From an uncultured Prevotella sp. (GTDB lineage: Bacteria > Bacteroidota > Bacteroidia > Bacteroidales > Bacteroidaceae), in the NCBI GenBank assembly GCA_946055365.1, contig CAMGFM010000002.1, forward strand, positions 1 through 35,019: 35,019 bases of DNA, in the 5' to 3' direction. The notes beneath the pieces are model-generated. The model was not told the DNA's origin. It ran no database searches and saw nothing but the letters and a program-made list of their open reading frames with translations. Of this stretch, positions 19,856 to 28,191 are shown piece after piece; positions within the stretch are counted from its first letter, which is position 1, and every line of letters begins with the position of its first letter. Made by a program: the position numbers and the translations under genes.

Positions 19856-20284
19856 TCATTCGATGTTGATGTTGCGCTCTATCTTCTTCACCTCCTCTTT
19901 GTTGGTTTTTGGCATGGTCACTGTAAGCACGCCGTTGTCCACCTTGGCGGAGATGTTGTCCTTTACGATGTCATCGGGCAGCACGTAGGTCTGCTGATAG
20001 TTGGAGTAGCTGAACTCACGGCGCAAGAAATGCTCCTTTTTGCTCTCTTCCTTGTGCTCCAGCTTGTTTTCGATGGCGATGTCGAGGTTTCCGTCGGCGT
20101 TGACGCTTACCCTGCAAAATTCCTTTTTGATGCCTGGCACAGCCAACTCCATGGTATAGGCCTCCGCATTTTCCTTTACGTTGACAGCCGGTGCAGTGGC
20201 TTTCATCTTCGGCATCCAGTCGCTGTTGAAGAAATCGTCAAATACTGTGGGAAACCAACTGTTTGTGTTCATTACTGGTAACAT
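19856..20284 (-). CDS. Hsp20/alpha-crystallin small heat-shock protein
   Basis: This 142-aa cytoplasmic holdase chaperone has an alpha-crystallin domain at about residues 35-135. The domain includes VNADGNLDIAIENK and the conserved GVLTVTMPK motif near the end, and the short C-terminal extension ends INIE. It is convergent with susF and divergent from malQ, and nothing suggests a role in starch use. Its ATG at 20284 is preceded by a strong Shine-Dalgarno sequence, rare in this phylum. The leader also has a short GGCTCTTTTAGAGCC stem-loop at 20330-20344. A candidate -7-like sequence TACACTTTG lies at 20417-20409 but has one extra base. Confidence 0.95.
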   Translation of the reverse strand: MLPVMNTNSWFPTVFDDFFNSDWMPKMKATAPAVNVKENAEAYTMELAVPGIKKEFCRVSVNADGNLDIAIENKLEHKEESKKEHFLRREFSYSNYQQTYVLPDDIVKDNISAKVDNGVLTVTMPKTNKEEVKKIERNINIE

Positions 20285-20288
20285 AATA

Positions 20289-20296
20289 ACCTCCTT
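20289..20296 (-). promoter_or_regulatory. Strong Shine-Dalgarno sequence before hsp20
   Basis: AAGGAGGT on the minus strand ends 4 bp before the ATG at 20284, a perfect match to anti-Shine-Dalgarno. The other genes of the window lack comparable sites, so this start is set by a different initiation mode from its neighbours. Confidence 0.8.
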
Positions 20297-20456
20297 GTTT
20301 TACAATCTTTTTTTTTCTGCGGGCCTTGCGGCTCTTTTAGAGCCTTGCGCCTGCACCCTATATAATGCAATGAGCGTGCCGTGAGCGCAAATGGTGACAT
20401 AAAGTCAGCAAAGTGTAATTTTTTTAAACATTGCTGTCTTTTTGGCTTTAACCCCA

Positions 20457-20758
20457 ATAGGTCAATAGGACGTTATGATGATAATAACTTCTATTTTTTT
20501 TGCAGATGATTTTATGTTTTGAGGGCGCAATGAGGTCACATTGTAGCCGAAAAAACGGTAAGACAGATGTCAAAAAGAAAGTTTGTTTGCACATAAAGTC
20601 CTAATGACCGTTTTGGGTTAAAGGGTGACAGATTGTAAAGTGGCGAGGCGCGGCTGCCCGAGGGCTTGCGTCTGGGCGTGTGTGTCACTGAGCCTCGTGC
20701 AATCTTTCATGCGCCTGAAGCCCTCCGCCCTTTCCAGCGTCATGGGGCAGGATGTGAA
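20457..20758. other. Non-coding stretch with no recognised feature
   Basis: About 300 bp between the hsp20 upstream region and the malQ operator. I see no convincing ORF, tRNA, terminator or -7 box on either strand here. It is AT-rich on the left and turns GC-rich after about 20640. Confidence 0.5.
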
Positions 20759-20774
20759 GTGTAAACGTTTTCAC
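20759..20774. promoter_or_regulatory. LacI-family operator upstream of malQ
   Basis: GTGTAAACGTTTTCAC is a 16-bp palindrome with one mismatched pair and also fits the catabolite-type LacI consensus TGWAANCGNTNWCA. It shares the AAACGTTT core with the site between lacI and susC. Its centre is 61.5 bp upstream of the malQ -7 box. Confidence 0.75.
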
Positions 20775-20827
20775 TGATGTTTTGCAAAAAAACCGCATTG
20801 ATGTGTGTCATAACGCAGATGATTTAC

Positions 20828-20835
20828 TAACTTTG
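20828..20835 (+). promoter_or_regulatory. -7 box for the malQ-pullulanase cluster
   Basis: TAACTTTG matches TAnnTTTG and is followed by TATCA. The expected -33 region has TGTGTG rather than TTTG, consistent with dependence on an activator. The leader to the malQ ATG is about 210 nt. Confidence 0.65.
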
Positions 20836-21049
20836 TATCAGCCTTTTGCCTTATAGCCTTGCGACACATGCAGAGGCGGTTGCCGGGCGGCGTGAGACAT
20901 GTTGTGGCATGGCCGCCAAACGCCTGTGGAGTAGCGACAAGACGTTTGTGTCATGGCAAAAAAAAGACTCTCTTGAGACGTGGCGACCGCACGCCCAAGG
21001 GAGAAGACCTTAGACGACGATATAACCAATAAACAATTTATATAACACG

Positions 21050-23818
21050 ATGAAAACAATATTCAACATCAAATACGACACCAAGTATGGAGAGGAACTC
21101 CTGCTTAACCTGCGTGCCGTGGGCTCTGCCTGTGCCGCAGGGCAGGAGGGAGAGGGGGCGTGCCAGGCATGGGACACCCTGCCCATGAACACGGGCGACG
21201 GCCATGTGTGGACGTGCGAGACCACGCTCGACGACGGCAACGTGTGTTATGACTATTTCTACAGCGTGCGCGGCTGCAACGGCACGATGCGCACGGAGTG
21301 GCAGACGGTGTGCCACTGCCTGAATCTCACGGCGGCAAAGGCAAAGACGTGCGTGGTGGATGACGTGTGGATGGACTTCCCGTGCGACGCCTACCTTTAT
21401 AGCAGCGCGTTTACCGACTGCATCAACAACCGTCCGTGCCTCGCACCCGTCACGTCGTCCTTTGGGAGCACCCTGCGTCTCGTGGTGCGCGCCCCGCAGC
21501 TGCGCAGGGGGGCGAGACTCGTGCTTGCTGGCGACGGTGAGGCTCTCGGCAACTGGGACGTGGCGCGCGCCCTGCCCATGACCGAGCATAGCCACAATGA
21601 GTGGATGGTAGACATTGACGTGGCAAGCCTCTGCCAGGCTCGCCCAAAGGCGGCATGGCAGCCCGGGGGCAAGACCTCCGACGACAAGCCCGCACTGCGC
21701 GTGGAGTTCAAGTTTGTGGCTCTTGGCGACAAGGGCGAAGTGTGGTGGGAGACTGGCGACAACCGTGTGTTGCAGACAGCCGTTCCTGCCGACGGCACAA
21801 TGCTCGTGAAAGCCCTCGATCAGGCGTTCTTTGCCATCTGCAACGACAAACTGGCAGGCACGCTCGTGCCTGTGTTCTCCCTGCGCTCGGCAGGCAGCTT
21901 CGGCGTGGGCGACTTTGGCGACCTGCGGCTCATGATCGACTGGGTGGCAGAGACACGCCAGCGTGTGCTGCAGGTGCTGCCCATCAACGACACCACGTCC
22001 ACGCACACATGGACCGACTCCTATCCCTACTCCTGCATCAGCATCTTTGCCCTGCATCCGCAGTATTGCGACCTGCGACAGCTACCCCCGCTCAAGGATG
22101 CCGACAAGGCGGCACGCCTCGAGGCATTGCGCCTGGAGCTGAACGCCCTGCCGCAGATAGACTATGAGCGTGTCAACGATGCCAAGACAGAGTATCTGCG
22201 CGAGATGTATGCCCAGGAGGGACGGGAGACGCTGCTCACCGACGAGTTTGGCTCGTTCTTCAGCCGCACTTCACACTGGCTCGTGCCTTATGCCCAATAC
22301 TGCCATCTGCGCGACCGCTACGGCACATGCGATTTCAGCGCATGGGAGGGCCACGAGCGGTGGCATGAGTGCGACCGCAAGGCTCTCTCTCGCCCCGGCA
22401 GTGAGGCTTGGCATGAGGTGGCGTTCTATTACTACGTGCAGTTTGTGCTTGACCGACAGATGCGCGCCGCCCACGACTATGCCAAGGCGCGCGGCGTGGT
22501 GCTGAAGGGCGACATACCCATTGGCGTGAACCGCAACGGATGTGACGTGTGGCACGAGCCAGAATATTTCAACCTCGACTCGCAGGCAGGCGCGCCGCCA
22601 GACGCTTTCTCCGTGAACGGCCAGAACTGGGGATTTCCCACCTACAACTGGCAGAGGATGATTGCCGACGGATGCAAGTGGTGGGTGAGGAGGTTTCAGA
22701 ACATGTCAAATTATTTTGATGCCTACCGCATAGACCACGTCTTGGGCTTCTTCCGCATCTGGGCGATACCCACCGACTGCGTGCATGGGCTGCTCGGACA
22801 GTTCCAGCCCGCACTCGCCATGAGCCGTGAGGAGATAGAGGGCTATGGACTGAGGTTTCAGGAGGAGCTGTTCACCACTCCGTTCATTGCCGATTGGGTT
22901 ATTGACCGAGTGTTCCGTGAGCGTGCCGACGAGGTGAGGGCCACTTTCCTCGACCACGCCCACCACGACATCTACAGGCTCAAGCCCGAGTTTGACACGG
23001 AGCGCAAGATAGAGGCGTGGTTTGACGGCAAGACCGAGGAGAGAGACATCTGGCTCAGAGACGGGCTATACTCTCTCGTGAGCGACGTGCTGTTTGTGAG
23101 AGACCGCGCCAACTCCAACATGTATCATCCGCGCATCACGGCACAGCTCAACTTCATGTATGAGGCTCTGTGCGACAGCGACAAGGCCGCCTTTAACCGC
23201 CTCTACAACGACTACTACTATCGCCGCAACAGCCAGTTCTGGTATCACGAGGCCATGAAGAAGCTGCCGCGACTCTCACAGGCCACTCGTATGCTCGTGT
23301 GTGCCGAAGATCTCGGCATGGTGCCCGACTGTGTGCCTTGGGTGATGGAGGAGCTGCGCATATTGAGCCTCGAGCTGCAGTCCATGCCCAAAGACCCGAG
23401 CGTGAAGTTTGGCATACTCTCGCGCAACCCTTACCGCTCGGTATGCACACTGTCCACTCACGACATGCCGACGCTCAGGCAATGGTGGGACGAGGACCCC
23501 TCACTGACGCAGGAATACTACAACACCATGCTCTACCGCGGCGGGGCTGCACCGCATCCGCTGCCCGGATGGCTGGCACGCGACATTGTAGCAAGGCAGC
23601 TCGACTCTCCCTCGATGCTGTGTGTGCTGTCCATACAAGACTGGATGGCCATGGACGAGAGGCTGAGGCTGCCCGATGCCGACGCGGAGCGCATCAACAT
23701 TCCTGCCAACCCCAGACACTACTGGAGATACCGTATGCACGTGGGCATAGAGAGCCTCATGGTCAGCAAGGAGTTCAATGACAACATAAGGGAGCTTGTG
23801 TCTGCCGCAGGACGATAG
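21050..23818 (+). CDS. malQ: GH77 4-alpha-glucanotransferase with N-terminal starch-binding modules
   Basis: This 922-aa enzyme transfers alpha-1,4-glucan segments between maltodextrins and releases glucose. It has no signal peptide, so it is cytoplasmic. Two CBM20-like modules precede the catalytic domain (about 1-110 and 135-265, the latter with VLAGDGEALGNWDVARALPM). The GH77 barrel runs from about 275 to the end, with the nucleophile Asp562 in YRIDHVLGFFRIW, the acid/base Glu753 in VCAEDLGMVP and Asp805 in LSTHDMPTLRQWW. The two-module form of about 900 residues is the usual Bacteroidetes/plant DPE2-like architecture. It lies 49 bp upstream of the pullulanase gene, probably in one operon under the promoter at 20828. 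Confidence 0.95.
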   Translation: MKTIFNIKYDTKYGEELLLNLRAVGSACAAGQEGEGACQAWDTLPMNTGDGHVWTCETTLDDGNVCYDYFYSVRGCNGTMRTEWQTVCHCLNLTAAKAKTCVVDDVWMDFPCDAYLYSSAFTDCINNRPCLAPVTSSFGSTLRLVVRAPQLRRGARLVLAGDGEALGNWDVARALPMTEHSHNEWMVDIDVASLCQARPKAAWQPGGKTSDDKPALRVEFKFVALGDKGEVWWETGDNRVLQTAVPADGTMLVKALDQAFFAICNDKLAGTLVPVFSLRSAGSFGVGDFGDLRLMIDWVAETRQRVLQVLPINDTTSTHTWTDSYPYSCISIFALHPQYCDLRQLPPLKDADKAARLEALRLELNALPQIDYERVNDAKTEYLREMYAQEGRETLLTDEFGSFFSRTSHWLVPYAQYCHLRDRYGTCDFSAWEGHERWHECDRKALSRPGSEAWHEVAFYYYVQFVLDRQMRAAHDYAKARGVVLKGDIPIGVNRNGCDVWHEPEYFNLDSQAGAPPDAFSVNGQNWGFPTYNWQRMIADGCKWWVRRFQNMSNYFDAYRIDHVLGFFRIWAIPTDCVHGLLGQFQPALAMSREEIEGYGLRFQEELFTTPFIADWVIDRVFRERADEVRATFLDHAHHDIYRLKPEFDTERKIEAWFDGKTEERDIWLRDGLYSLVSDVLFVRDRANSNMYHPRITAQLNFMYEALCDSDKAAFNRLYNDYYYRRNSQFWYHEAMKKLPRLSQATRMLVCAEDLGMVPDCVPWVMEELRILSLELQSMPKDPSVKFGILSRNPYRSVCTLSTHDMPTLRQWWDEDPSLTQEYYNTMLYRGGAAPHPLPGWLARDIVARQLDSPSMLCVLSIQDWMAMDERLRLPDADAERINIPANPRHYWRYRMHVGIESLMVSKEFNDNIRELVSAAGR

Positions 23819-23867
23819 GCATGATGCGTGACGGCAGGACACACTTTGACCATACATTAATATATAT

Positions 23868-25793
23868 ATGAAGATAAAGAACCTACTCCTGTCGCTGCTC
23901 ACCGTGGCGGCGGCACCGTCTGTGCAGGCACAGACGTTTGACGAGGTGGTCTATTCGCCCAAGTCCACCACATTCAGCCTTGTCACATCGCCCGACGTGA
24001 GGAGCGTGGATGTGCTTATCACCGACACCGACAGCGACGACAGCAACGGCCGTGTGCTAAAGAGGATGAAGCGCGTGGCTGACGGCAGATGGCGCGTGAC
24101 AGTAAAGGACGACCTCAAGGACAAGTATTATGTCTTTAATGTCTACAACCGCGAGCAGCCCGATGTCACTCCGGGTGTCTTCGCCAAGGCCGTGGGGCTA
24201 AACGGCCGCCGCGGAGCGATCGTCGACATGCGTGAGACCGACCCCGAGGGATGGAATCGTGACGTGAGACCCGCGCTAAAGTCGCCCTCAGACCTCATTA
24301 TATATGAGCTGCACCACAGAGACTTCTCTGTCGACATCTCCTCGGGACTCAGGCACAAGGGCAAGTATCTCGCCCTGTCAGAGCCAAAGGCCATAGAATA
24401 TCTCAAGAGGCTCGGCGTGAACGCCATACATCTGCTGCCCTCGTTTGACTATGCCTCCGTCGACGAGTCTGTGCCCGACAGCAGACAGTATAACTGGGGC
24501 TATGACCCGCTCAACTATAATGTGCCAGAGGGCTCTTACTCCACCAACGCCGCCGACCCCAAGACACGCATACGCGAGTTTAAGACCATGGTGCAGGCGT
24601 TGCACAAGGCTGGCATAAGGGTTATACTCGACGTGGTCTACAACCACACGTTTGACATTGAGGGTTCTAACTTCCAGAAGACGTGGCCCGGCTATTATTA
24701 CCGCAAGACGCAGGACGGCAAGTATAGCGACGGCTCGGGCTGCGGCAACGAGACGGCAAGCGAGAAGCCGCTGATGCGCGAGTTTATGATAGAGAGCGTG
24801 AAATACTGGATAGAGGAGTATCACATCGACGGCTTCCGCTTCGACCTCATGGGCATACACGACATAGAGACCATGAACGCCATACGCGCGGCGGTGGACT
24901 CCATAGACCCCTCCATCTATATTTATGGTGAGGGATGGAGCGCAGGCACATGCGCCTATCCCGAAGAACAGCTCGCCATGAAGCGCAATACGGGTCGTCT
25001 CGACGGCATAGGCGCGTTCTGCGACGACATGCGCGATGCCTTGCGCGGTCCTTTCTCCGACGACCACAAGGGCGGCTTCCTCGCGGGCGTGCCTGGACAG
25101 GAGGAGAGCATTAAGTTTGGGCTGGCAGGAGCCGTCAGCCATCCGCAGATAGACATGAGCCGCGTGAACTATTCTGACGCTCCGTGGGCCAACCAGCCCA
25201 CACAGATGGTGGCTTATGTGAGCTGTCATGACGACATGTGCCTCACCGACAGGCTGCGCACGAGCATTCCCTATATCTCTGATGACGAACTCATACGCCT
25301 TGACCTGCTCGCACAGACGGCGGTGCTTGTTTCGCAGGGCGTGCCGTTCATTCTGTGCGGCGAGGAGATGCTGCGCGACAAGAAGGGAGTGCATAACTCG
25401 TTTCGCTCTCCCGACTCTGTCAACCATCTTGACTGGCACAATCTCAGCCGCTATCCGCAAGTCTTCGACTACTACTCTGGACTCATAGCCTTGCGCAAGG
25501 CTCATCCGGCGTTCCGCATGGGCGATGCCGACGAGGTGAGGCGCAACCTCGAGTTTCTTGACGCGCCTGCCGGCATGGTGGCGTTTGTGTTGAAAAACCA
25601 TGCAGGCGGCGACGAGTGGGGCAATATAGTGGTGGTGCTTAACGCCAACGCCAAGCCCACAAGCGTGAGAGTGCCGCAGGGCGGATATACTATGGTCGTG
25701 GCTGACGGCAAGGTAAACGCCAAGGGCCTCGGCACGTTCACAGGCGACAATCTGACAGTAGCCCCGCAGACAGCAGTCATCATGCACGACTGA
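23868..25793 (+). CDS. pulA: Secreted type I pullulanase (GH13)
   Basis: This 641-aa enzyme hydrolyses alpha-1,6 branches of amylopectin or pullulan fragments. A Sec signal peptide ends at VQA-QT (about residue 22) with no lipobox, so it should be periplasmic or exported. An N-terminal CBM48-like domain (about 25-125) is followed by the GH13 barrel. The type I pullulanase signature YNWGYDP is at 208-214. The catalytic residues are Asp326 (GFRFDLMG), Glu355 (IYGEGWSAG) and Asp455 (CHDD). The C-terminal beta-domain ends at residue 641. It follows malQ in the same direction and supplies debranched linear dextrins to SusA and MalQ. Confidence 0.93.
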   Translation: MKIKNLLLSLLTVAAAPSVQAQTFDEVVYSPKSTTFSLVTSPDVRSVDVLITDTDSDDSNGRVLKRMKRVADGRWRVTVKDDLKDKYYVFNVYNREQPDVTPGVFAKAVGLNGRRGAIVDMRETDPEGWNRDVRPALKSPSDLIIYELHHRDFSVDISSGLRHKGKYLALSEPKAIEYLKRLGVNAIHLLPSFDYASVDESVPDSRQYNWGYDPLNYNVPEGSYSTNAADPKTRIREFKTMVQALHKAGIRVILDVVYNHTFDIEGSNFQKTWPGYYYRKTQDGKYSDGSGCGNETASEKPLMREFMIESVKYWIEEYHIDGFRFDLMGIHDIETMNAIRAAVDSIDPSIYIYGEGWSAGTCAYPEEQLAMKRNTGRLDGIGAFCDDMRDALRGPFSDDHKGGFLAGVPGQEESIKFGLAGAVSHPQIDMSRVNYSDAPWANQPTQMVAYVSCHDDMCLTDRLRTSIPYISDDELIRLDLLAQTAVLVSQGVPFILCGEEMLRDKKGVHNSFRSPDSVNHLDWHNLSRYPQVFDYYSGLIALRKAHPAFRMGDADEVRRNLEFLDAPAGMVAFVLKNHAGGDEWGNIVVVLNANAKPTSVRVPQGGYTMVVADGKVNAKGLGTFTGDNLTVAPQTAVIMHD

Positions 25794-25816
25794 CGGCTGC
25801 CGCAAGGCATCGGGCT

Positions 25817-25925
25817 AAAGTGGCACTTGAGCGATGGCAAAGTGTCACTTTAGCGACACAGAGCGGCACTTTGCAATGGCAAAAGTGCCGCTTTCCTGAC
25901 GGCGAAATGCCGCTTTTGCATTGTC
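25817..25925. repeat. Array D: five 21-22 bp repeat units after the pullulanase gene
   Basis: Units start at 25817, 25839, 25860, 25882 and 25904, giving offsets of 22, 21, 22 and 22. The cores are AAAGTGGCACTTGAG, AAAGTGTCACTTTAG, AGAGCGGCACTTTGC, AAAAGTGCCGCTTTCC and GAAATGCCGCTTTTGC, so both orientations of the quasi-palindrome alternate. The array occupies half of the gap between the pullulanase and SusA genes. No promoter is evident in the remaining 90 bp. Confidence 0.85.
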
Positions 25926-26019
25926 AGGGCTGACGACGCGCCACACGTGACACCTCTTCCGCCCGTGCAAAGACACATTGTATCAATCATCCAATAACAT
26001 CCAAACATCACACGACGCT

Positions 26020-27999
26020 ATGACAATCACCAGCAATCTCACCTTAAGGGCAGGCTTGAGGGCCTTGCTCTTTCTGAGTGTGTTATTTTTATCAGGCAAG
26101 ACTATGGCAAAGGACAAGAAACCCAAGGCCTCAAAGCCCACTATTGACCGCATAGACCCCACCTGTTGGTATGCAGGCATGAAAAACCCCTCGTTGCAGC
26201 TCATGGTCTACGGGCGTGACATACGCGACGCGGAGGTTGCCACCGACTATCTCGGCGTGACCGTCGACTCGCTTGTGAGGCTCGACAGCCCCAACTACCT
26301 GCTGGTCTATCTCAACCTCAAGGACGCACAGCCAGGCACCATGCAACTCACGTTCAAGAGGGGCGGTAAGTATGCCGCCAAGGTTGACTATGAGATCAGG
26401 AGACGCGACATGCCCGGCGAAAGGCGCGTGGGCTTCAGCAACGCCGACGTGCTTTACATGCTCATGCCCGACCGCTTTGCCAATGGCTCTGGCTCAAACG
26501 ACAACATCAAGTCGCTCAACGCCTATAAGGTAGACCGCACACAGCCCTCTCTGAGGCACGGCGGCGACCTTGAGGGCATCAGACAGCACCTCGACTACTT
26601 CAACGAGCTGGGCGTGACGGCACTCTGGTTTACGCCTGTGCTTGAAAACAACTCGCCCGACCACGGCAACCAAAGCACCTACCATGGCTATGCCACTACC
26701 GACTACTATCGTGTAGACCCGCGCTTCGGCATTAACGATGAATACAGACGGCTCATCGACGAGGCACACGCCAAGGGACTCAAGGTGGTGATGGACATGA
26801 TATTCAACCATTGTGGCTTTGAGCATCCGTGGGTCAAGGACATGCCTGCCGCCGACTGGTTTAACACTCCCGAATGGCTCTATCCCGAAAACCAGAAGAA
26901 CGCCGTCAAGACACAGACAATGGACGGTGAGCAGACCACCAACGACAAGTATCTACAGACAAGCTACAAGCTCACGCCCGTGCTTGACCCCTACGCCAGC
27001 CAAGTGGACATGCGCGAGACGGTGGACGGATGGTTCGTGCCTTCCATGCCCGACCTCAACCAACGCAACCACCACGTCATCACCTATCTCATACAAAATT
27101 CCGAGTGGTGGATAGAGACTGCTGGCATTGACGGCATACGCATGGACACCTATCCTTACGCCGACCGCAGAGCCATGGCGCATTGGATGAAGGTGCTTAA
27201 CGAGGAATATCCCAATTTCAACACCGTTGGCGAGACCTGGGTGACAGAGCCTGCCTACACGGCGGCATGGCAGAAAGACTCACCGCTCTCTGACATCAAC
27301 TCAAATCTCAAGACGGTCATGGACTTCTCGTTCTTTGACAAGCTCAATCAGGCCAAAAACGAGGAGACCGACGACTGGTGGACAGGCTACAACCGCATCT
27401 ACAACTCCTTGTGCTATGACTATCTCTATGTAGACCCGTCATCTGTCATGGCTTTCATCGAAAACCACGACACCGACCGCTTCCTCGGAGAGGGACAGGA
27501 CACGCCCGCGCTCAAGCAGGCCCTCGCCTTGCTGCTCACCATCAACCGCACGCCGCAGCTCTACTATGGCACGGAGATACTCATGAACGGCACCAAGAGG
27601 GTCACCGACGGCCATGTGAGAAAGGATTTCCCTGGCGGTTTCCCGGGCGACACACGCAATGCTTTCATCAAGGAGCAGCGCACCAAGGACGAGCAGGACA
27701 TGTTTGCATGGACAAGCCGACTGCTGCACTGGCGCAAGGGCAACGAGGTCATCATCAAGGGCCGTCAGACACAGTTCATACCCTACAAGGGAGTGTATGT
27801 GGTGGCACGCACCCTCAACGGCAAGTGTGTCATGACCGTTCTCAACGGCACGTCCAAGGACGCGACTCTCAGCGTGTCACGCTATGCGGAGATTATAGGC
27901 ACGCACAAGGAGGCTGTTGACGTGCTTACGGGCAGCAAGGTCGACTTGACAAAAGACGTGAGGCTCGCCCCAAGGGCGGTCTTTGTGCTTGACATGTAG
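26020..27999 (+). CDS. susA: SusA-like periplasmic neopullulanase (GH13)
   Basis: This 659-aa enzyme cleaves imported maltooligosaccharides and pullulan to short sugars in the periplasm. The ATG at 26020 opens a signal peptide (MTITSNLTLRAGLRALLFLS) ending near KTMA-KD without a lipobox; the longer frame from a TTG at 25978 adds nothing conserved. An N-terminal cyclomaltodextrinase/SusA-type beta-domain (about 38-135) precedes the barrel starting at DVLYMLMPDRFANG. The catalytic residues are Asp376 (GIRMDTYPYAD), Glu405 (TVGETW) and Asp484 (ENHDTDRF). Length and architecture match B. thetaiotaomicron SusA rather than the lipoprotein SusG. Confidence 0.93.
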   Translation: MTITSNLTLRAGLRALLFLSVLFLSGKTMAKDKKPKASKPTIDRIDPTCWYAGMKNPSLQLMVYGRDIRDAEVATDYLGVTVDSLVRLDSPNYLLVYLNLKDAQPGTMQLTFKRGGKYAAKVDYEIRRRDMPGERRVGFSNADVLYMLMPDRFANGSGSNDNIKSLNAYKVDRTQPSLRHGGDLEGIRQHLDYFNELGVTALWFTPVLENNSPDHGNQSTYHGYATTDYYRVDPRFGINDEYRRLIDEAHAKGLKVVMDMIFNHCGFEHPWVKDMPAADWFNTPEWLYPENQKNAVKTQTMDGEQTTNDKYLQTSYKLTPVLDPYASQVDMRETVDGWFVPSMPDLNQRNHHVITYLIQNSEWWIETAGIDGIRMDTYPYADRRAMAHWMKVLNEEYPNFNTVGETWVTEPAYTAAWQKDSPLSDINSNLKTVMDFSFFDKLNQAKNEETDDWWTGYNRIYNSLCYDYLYVDPSSVMAFIENHDTDRFLGEGQDTPALKQALALLLTINRTPQLYYGTEILMNGTKRVTDGHVRKDFPGGFPGDTRNAFIKEQRTKDEQDMFAWTSRLLHWRKGNEVIIKGRQTQFIPYKGVYVVARTLNGKCVMTVLNGTSKDATLSVSRYAEIIGTHKEAVDVLTGSKVDLTKDVRLAPRAVFVLDM

Positions 28000-28004
28000 C
28001 CCCC

Positions 28005-28051
28005 ACACGGCATCACACACGTGCTATCACGCACACGCTTGCTTGCCGTGT
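28005..28051 (+). terminator. Hairpin after susA
   Basis: ACACGGCA (28005-28012) pairs with TGCCGTGT (28044-28051), followed by TTC and an A-rich run. The stem is short (8 bp) with a long loop, so it is a modest terminator candidate. Confidence 0.4.
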
Positions 28052-28103
28052 TTCTGAAAAAAGAAAAATAAGAAAAGAAAAAAACGCCCAAGACACAACA
28101 GAG

Positions 28104-28129
28104 CCGTCTCGTCCGTCAGCACGAGACGG
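28104..28129 (+). promoter_or_regulatory. Hairpin in the susA-amylase gap
   Basis: CCGTCTCGT (28104-28112) and ACGAGACGG (28121-28129) form a perfect 9-bp stem with an 8-nt loop about 60 bp before the amylase start. There is no T-run; it may protect the amylase mRNA 5' region or act as a weak attenuator. Confidence 0.45.
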
Positions 28130-28191
28130 CAGGGCAGTCGTTCAAAGTGGGTCATGTCAATGGCTCACACACCTTTATAAAAACAAAAGAC

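Noticed and set aside
20285-20460. RNA thermometer in the hsp20 leader
   Set aside because: The SD sequence has no evident anti-SD or UUUU partner nearby; only a short separate stem-loop is seen.
25978-26019. Extended start of susA at TTG 25978
   Set aside because: The ATG at 26020 gives a clean signal peptide; the upstream 14 residues are unconserved in appearance and lack a start signal.
28147-28191. Extended start of the amylase at GTG 28147
   Set aside because: The ATG at 28192 directly opens the signal peptide; the extra residues are polar and would spoil it.
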